Shown piece after piece: positions 6,615 through 7,022 of a stretch of DNA of 7,022 nucleotides; position 1 is the first letter of the stretch; each line of letters begins with the position of its first letter. Source of the stretch: Clostridiales bacterium. GTDB taxonomy: Bacteria > Bacillota > Clostridia > Lachnospirales > Lachnospiraceae. The translations under genes were made by a program, and so were the position numbers. Location of the stretch: NCBI GenBank assembly GCA_021203285.1, contig JAJQBM010000106.1:1-7022 (forward strand). Reading direction: 5' to 3'. The notes under the pieces were generated by a model, which saw only the letters and a list, made by a program, of their open reading frames with translations, was not told where the DNA came from and did no database searches.

Positions 6615-7022
6615 TCACTCCACGATAAGTTCTTCCTTATCCACGCAGCCATTTTCCACATGGAAAGAGTTCAAAACCGGATGATCCGCATCCGCCAGAG
6701 ACAGAATCAGGTAGCTCGCCGTGCTGTCATAGGCCAGACGGATATCCTCCGCGGACGGACGCGACGGAGTCTGCGGGTGCGAATGCCAGTTCCCGAGCGG
6801 CTTATATCCCAGCCGCCGCATATCCTTTACGGCGCTTAAGTGCTCCGCGGGATCCAGCGAAAAATGTTCACTGGTATGGTCAATGTTCGTCAGAAAATAG
6901 ACCTTTTCAATCCGTTTTTCTTCCTCTGTCTGCGTTCCTGCGACGAGGCCGCAGGCCTCCTCCGGTACTCTCGCCTTTGCAAAATTCACAATCTGATTAA
7001 AATCGTCTTTTTTGATATATAC
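6615..7022 (-). CDS. JAMM/MPN (M67 family) metallopeptidase, 5' end cut by the window
   Basis: A zinc-dependent JAMM-fold peptidase. The visible 135 residues contain the full metal-site signature: Glu22 in PEEACG, then H80-S-H82-P, seven residues, Ser90, two residues, Asp93 (HSHPQTPSRPSAED). Bacterial stand-alone JAMM proteins of this size trim the C-terminus of ubiquitin-like sulfur carriers (Mec+ on CysO in Mycobacterium, HcyD on HcyS in Wolinella). The frame is open to the window edge and reads VYIKKDDFNQ before the internal GTG at 6987-6989. These residues look like the family N-terminus, so that GTG is not the start; probably only the first one or few codons are missing. It ends with TGA and its own terminator. 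Placement directly before a sulfate-reduction operon supports a sulfur role, but no carrier protein or E1-like enzyme is in view, so substrate and partner are inferred. Confidence 0.9.
   Translation of the reverse strand, partial: VYIKKDDFNQIVNFAKARVPEEACGLVAGTQTEEEKRIEKVYFLTNIDHTSEHFSLDPAEHLSAVKDMRRLGYKPLGNWHSHPQTPSRPSAEDIRLAYDSTASYLILSLADADHPVLNSFHVENGCVDKEELIVE

Overview
The window looks like part of a Bacillota (Clostridia, probably Lachnospiraceae-type gut anaerobe) chromosome. The reasons are the mid-range base composition, Shine-Dalgarno sites of the AGGAGG/GGGGAG class, a TTG start, tight head-to-tail spacing, and a sulfate-assimilation gene set (AprA-like flavoprotein, short dicluster ferredoxin, CysD, CysN with a non-kinase C-terminal extension) that I associate with these anaerobes. 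The taxonomic call is an inference from gene content, not a database match.

All genes are on the minus strand, so transcription runs from high to low coordinates. At the right edge (6615-7022) lies a JAMM/MPN (M67) metallopeptidase whose first codon or codons fall outside the window. It is closed off by a clear Rho-independent terminator (6551-6587). A short AT-rich spacer (6416-6550) follows, with a candidate promoter overlapping a small inverted repeat. It leads into a compact operon: Cys-type sulfatase (4904-6415), AprA-like adenylylsulfate reductase flavoprotein (3060-4874), AprB-like 2x[4Fe-4S] ferredoxin (2797-3039, apparently cut short), CysD (1796-2698) and CysN (105-1796). The start of one more gene (1-31) has a strong ribosome binding site. 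Gaps are 20-30 nt, and cysD/cysN overlap as TGATG.

Read as a pathway, a cytosolic sulfatase would free sulfate from an organic sulfate ester. CysDN would adenylate it to APS using ATP, with GTP hydrolysis as the drive, and the AprA/AprB pair would reduce APS directly to sulfite and AMP. No APS kinase is present and none is needed for this route. The JAMM protease next door resembles the type that processes ubiquitin-like sulfur carrier proteins in thiocarboxylate-dependent cysteine or homocysteine synthesis, so it may serve the far end of the same pathway.

The most notable anomaly is in aprB. The reading frame is interrupted by a TGA at 2797-2799 exactly where the family, as I remember it, has Trp. 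The frame then stays open for 22 more family-like codons to a TAG at 2728-2730. Restoring it gives a 103-residue protein and an ordinary 29-nt gap to cysD. This could be a nonsense mutation, a base-call error, or stop-codon readthrough. I found no mobile element, CRISPR array, tRNA, rRNA or recognisable riboswitch. The remaining open frames on either strand look like shadows of the genes listed.
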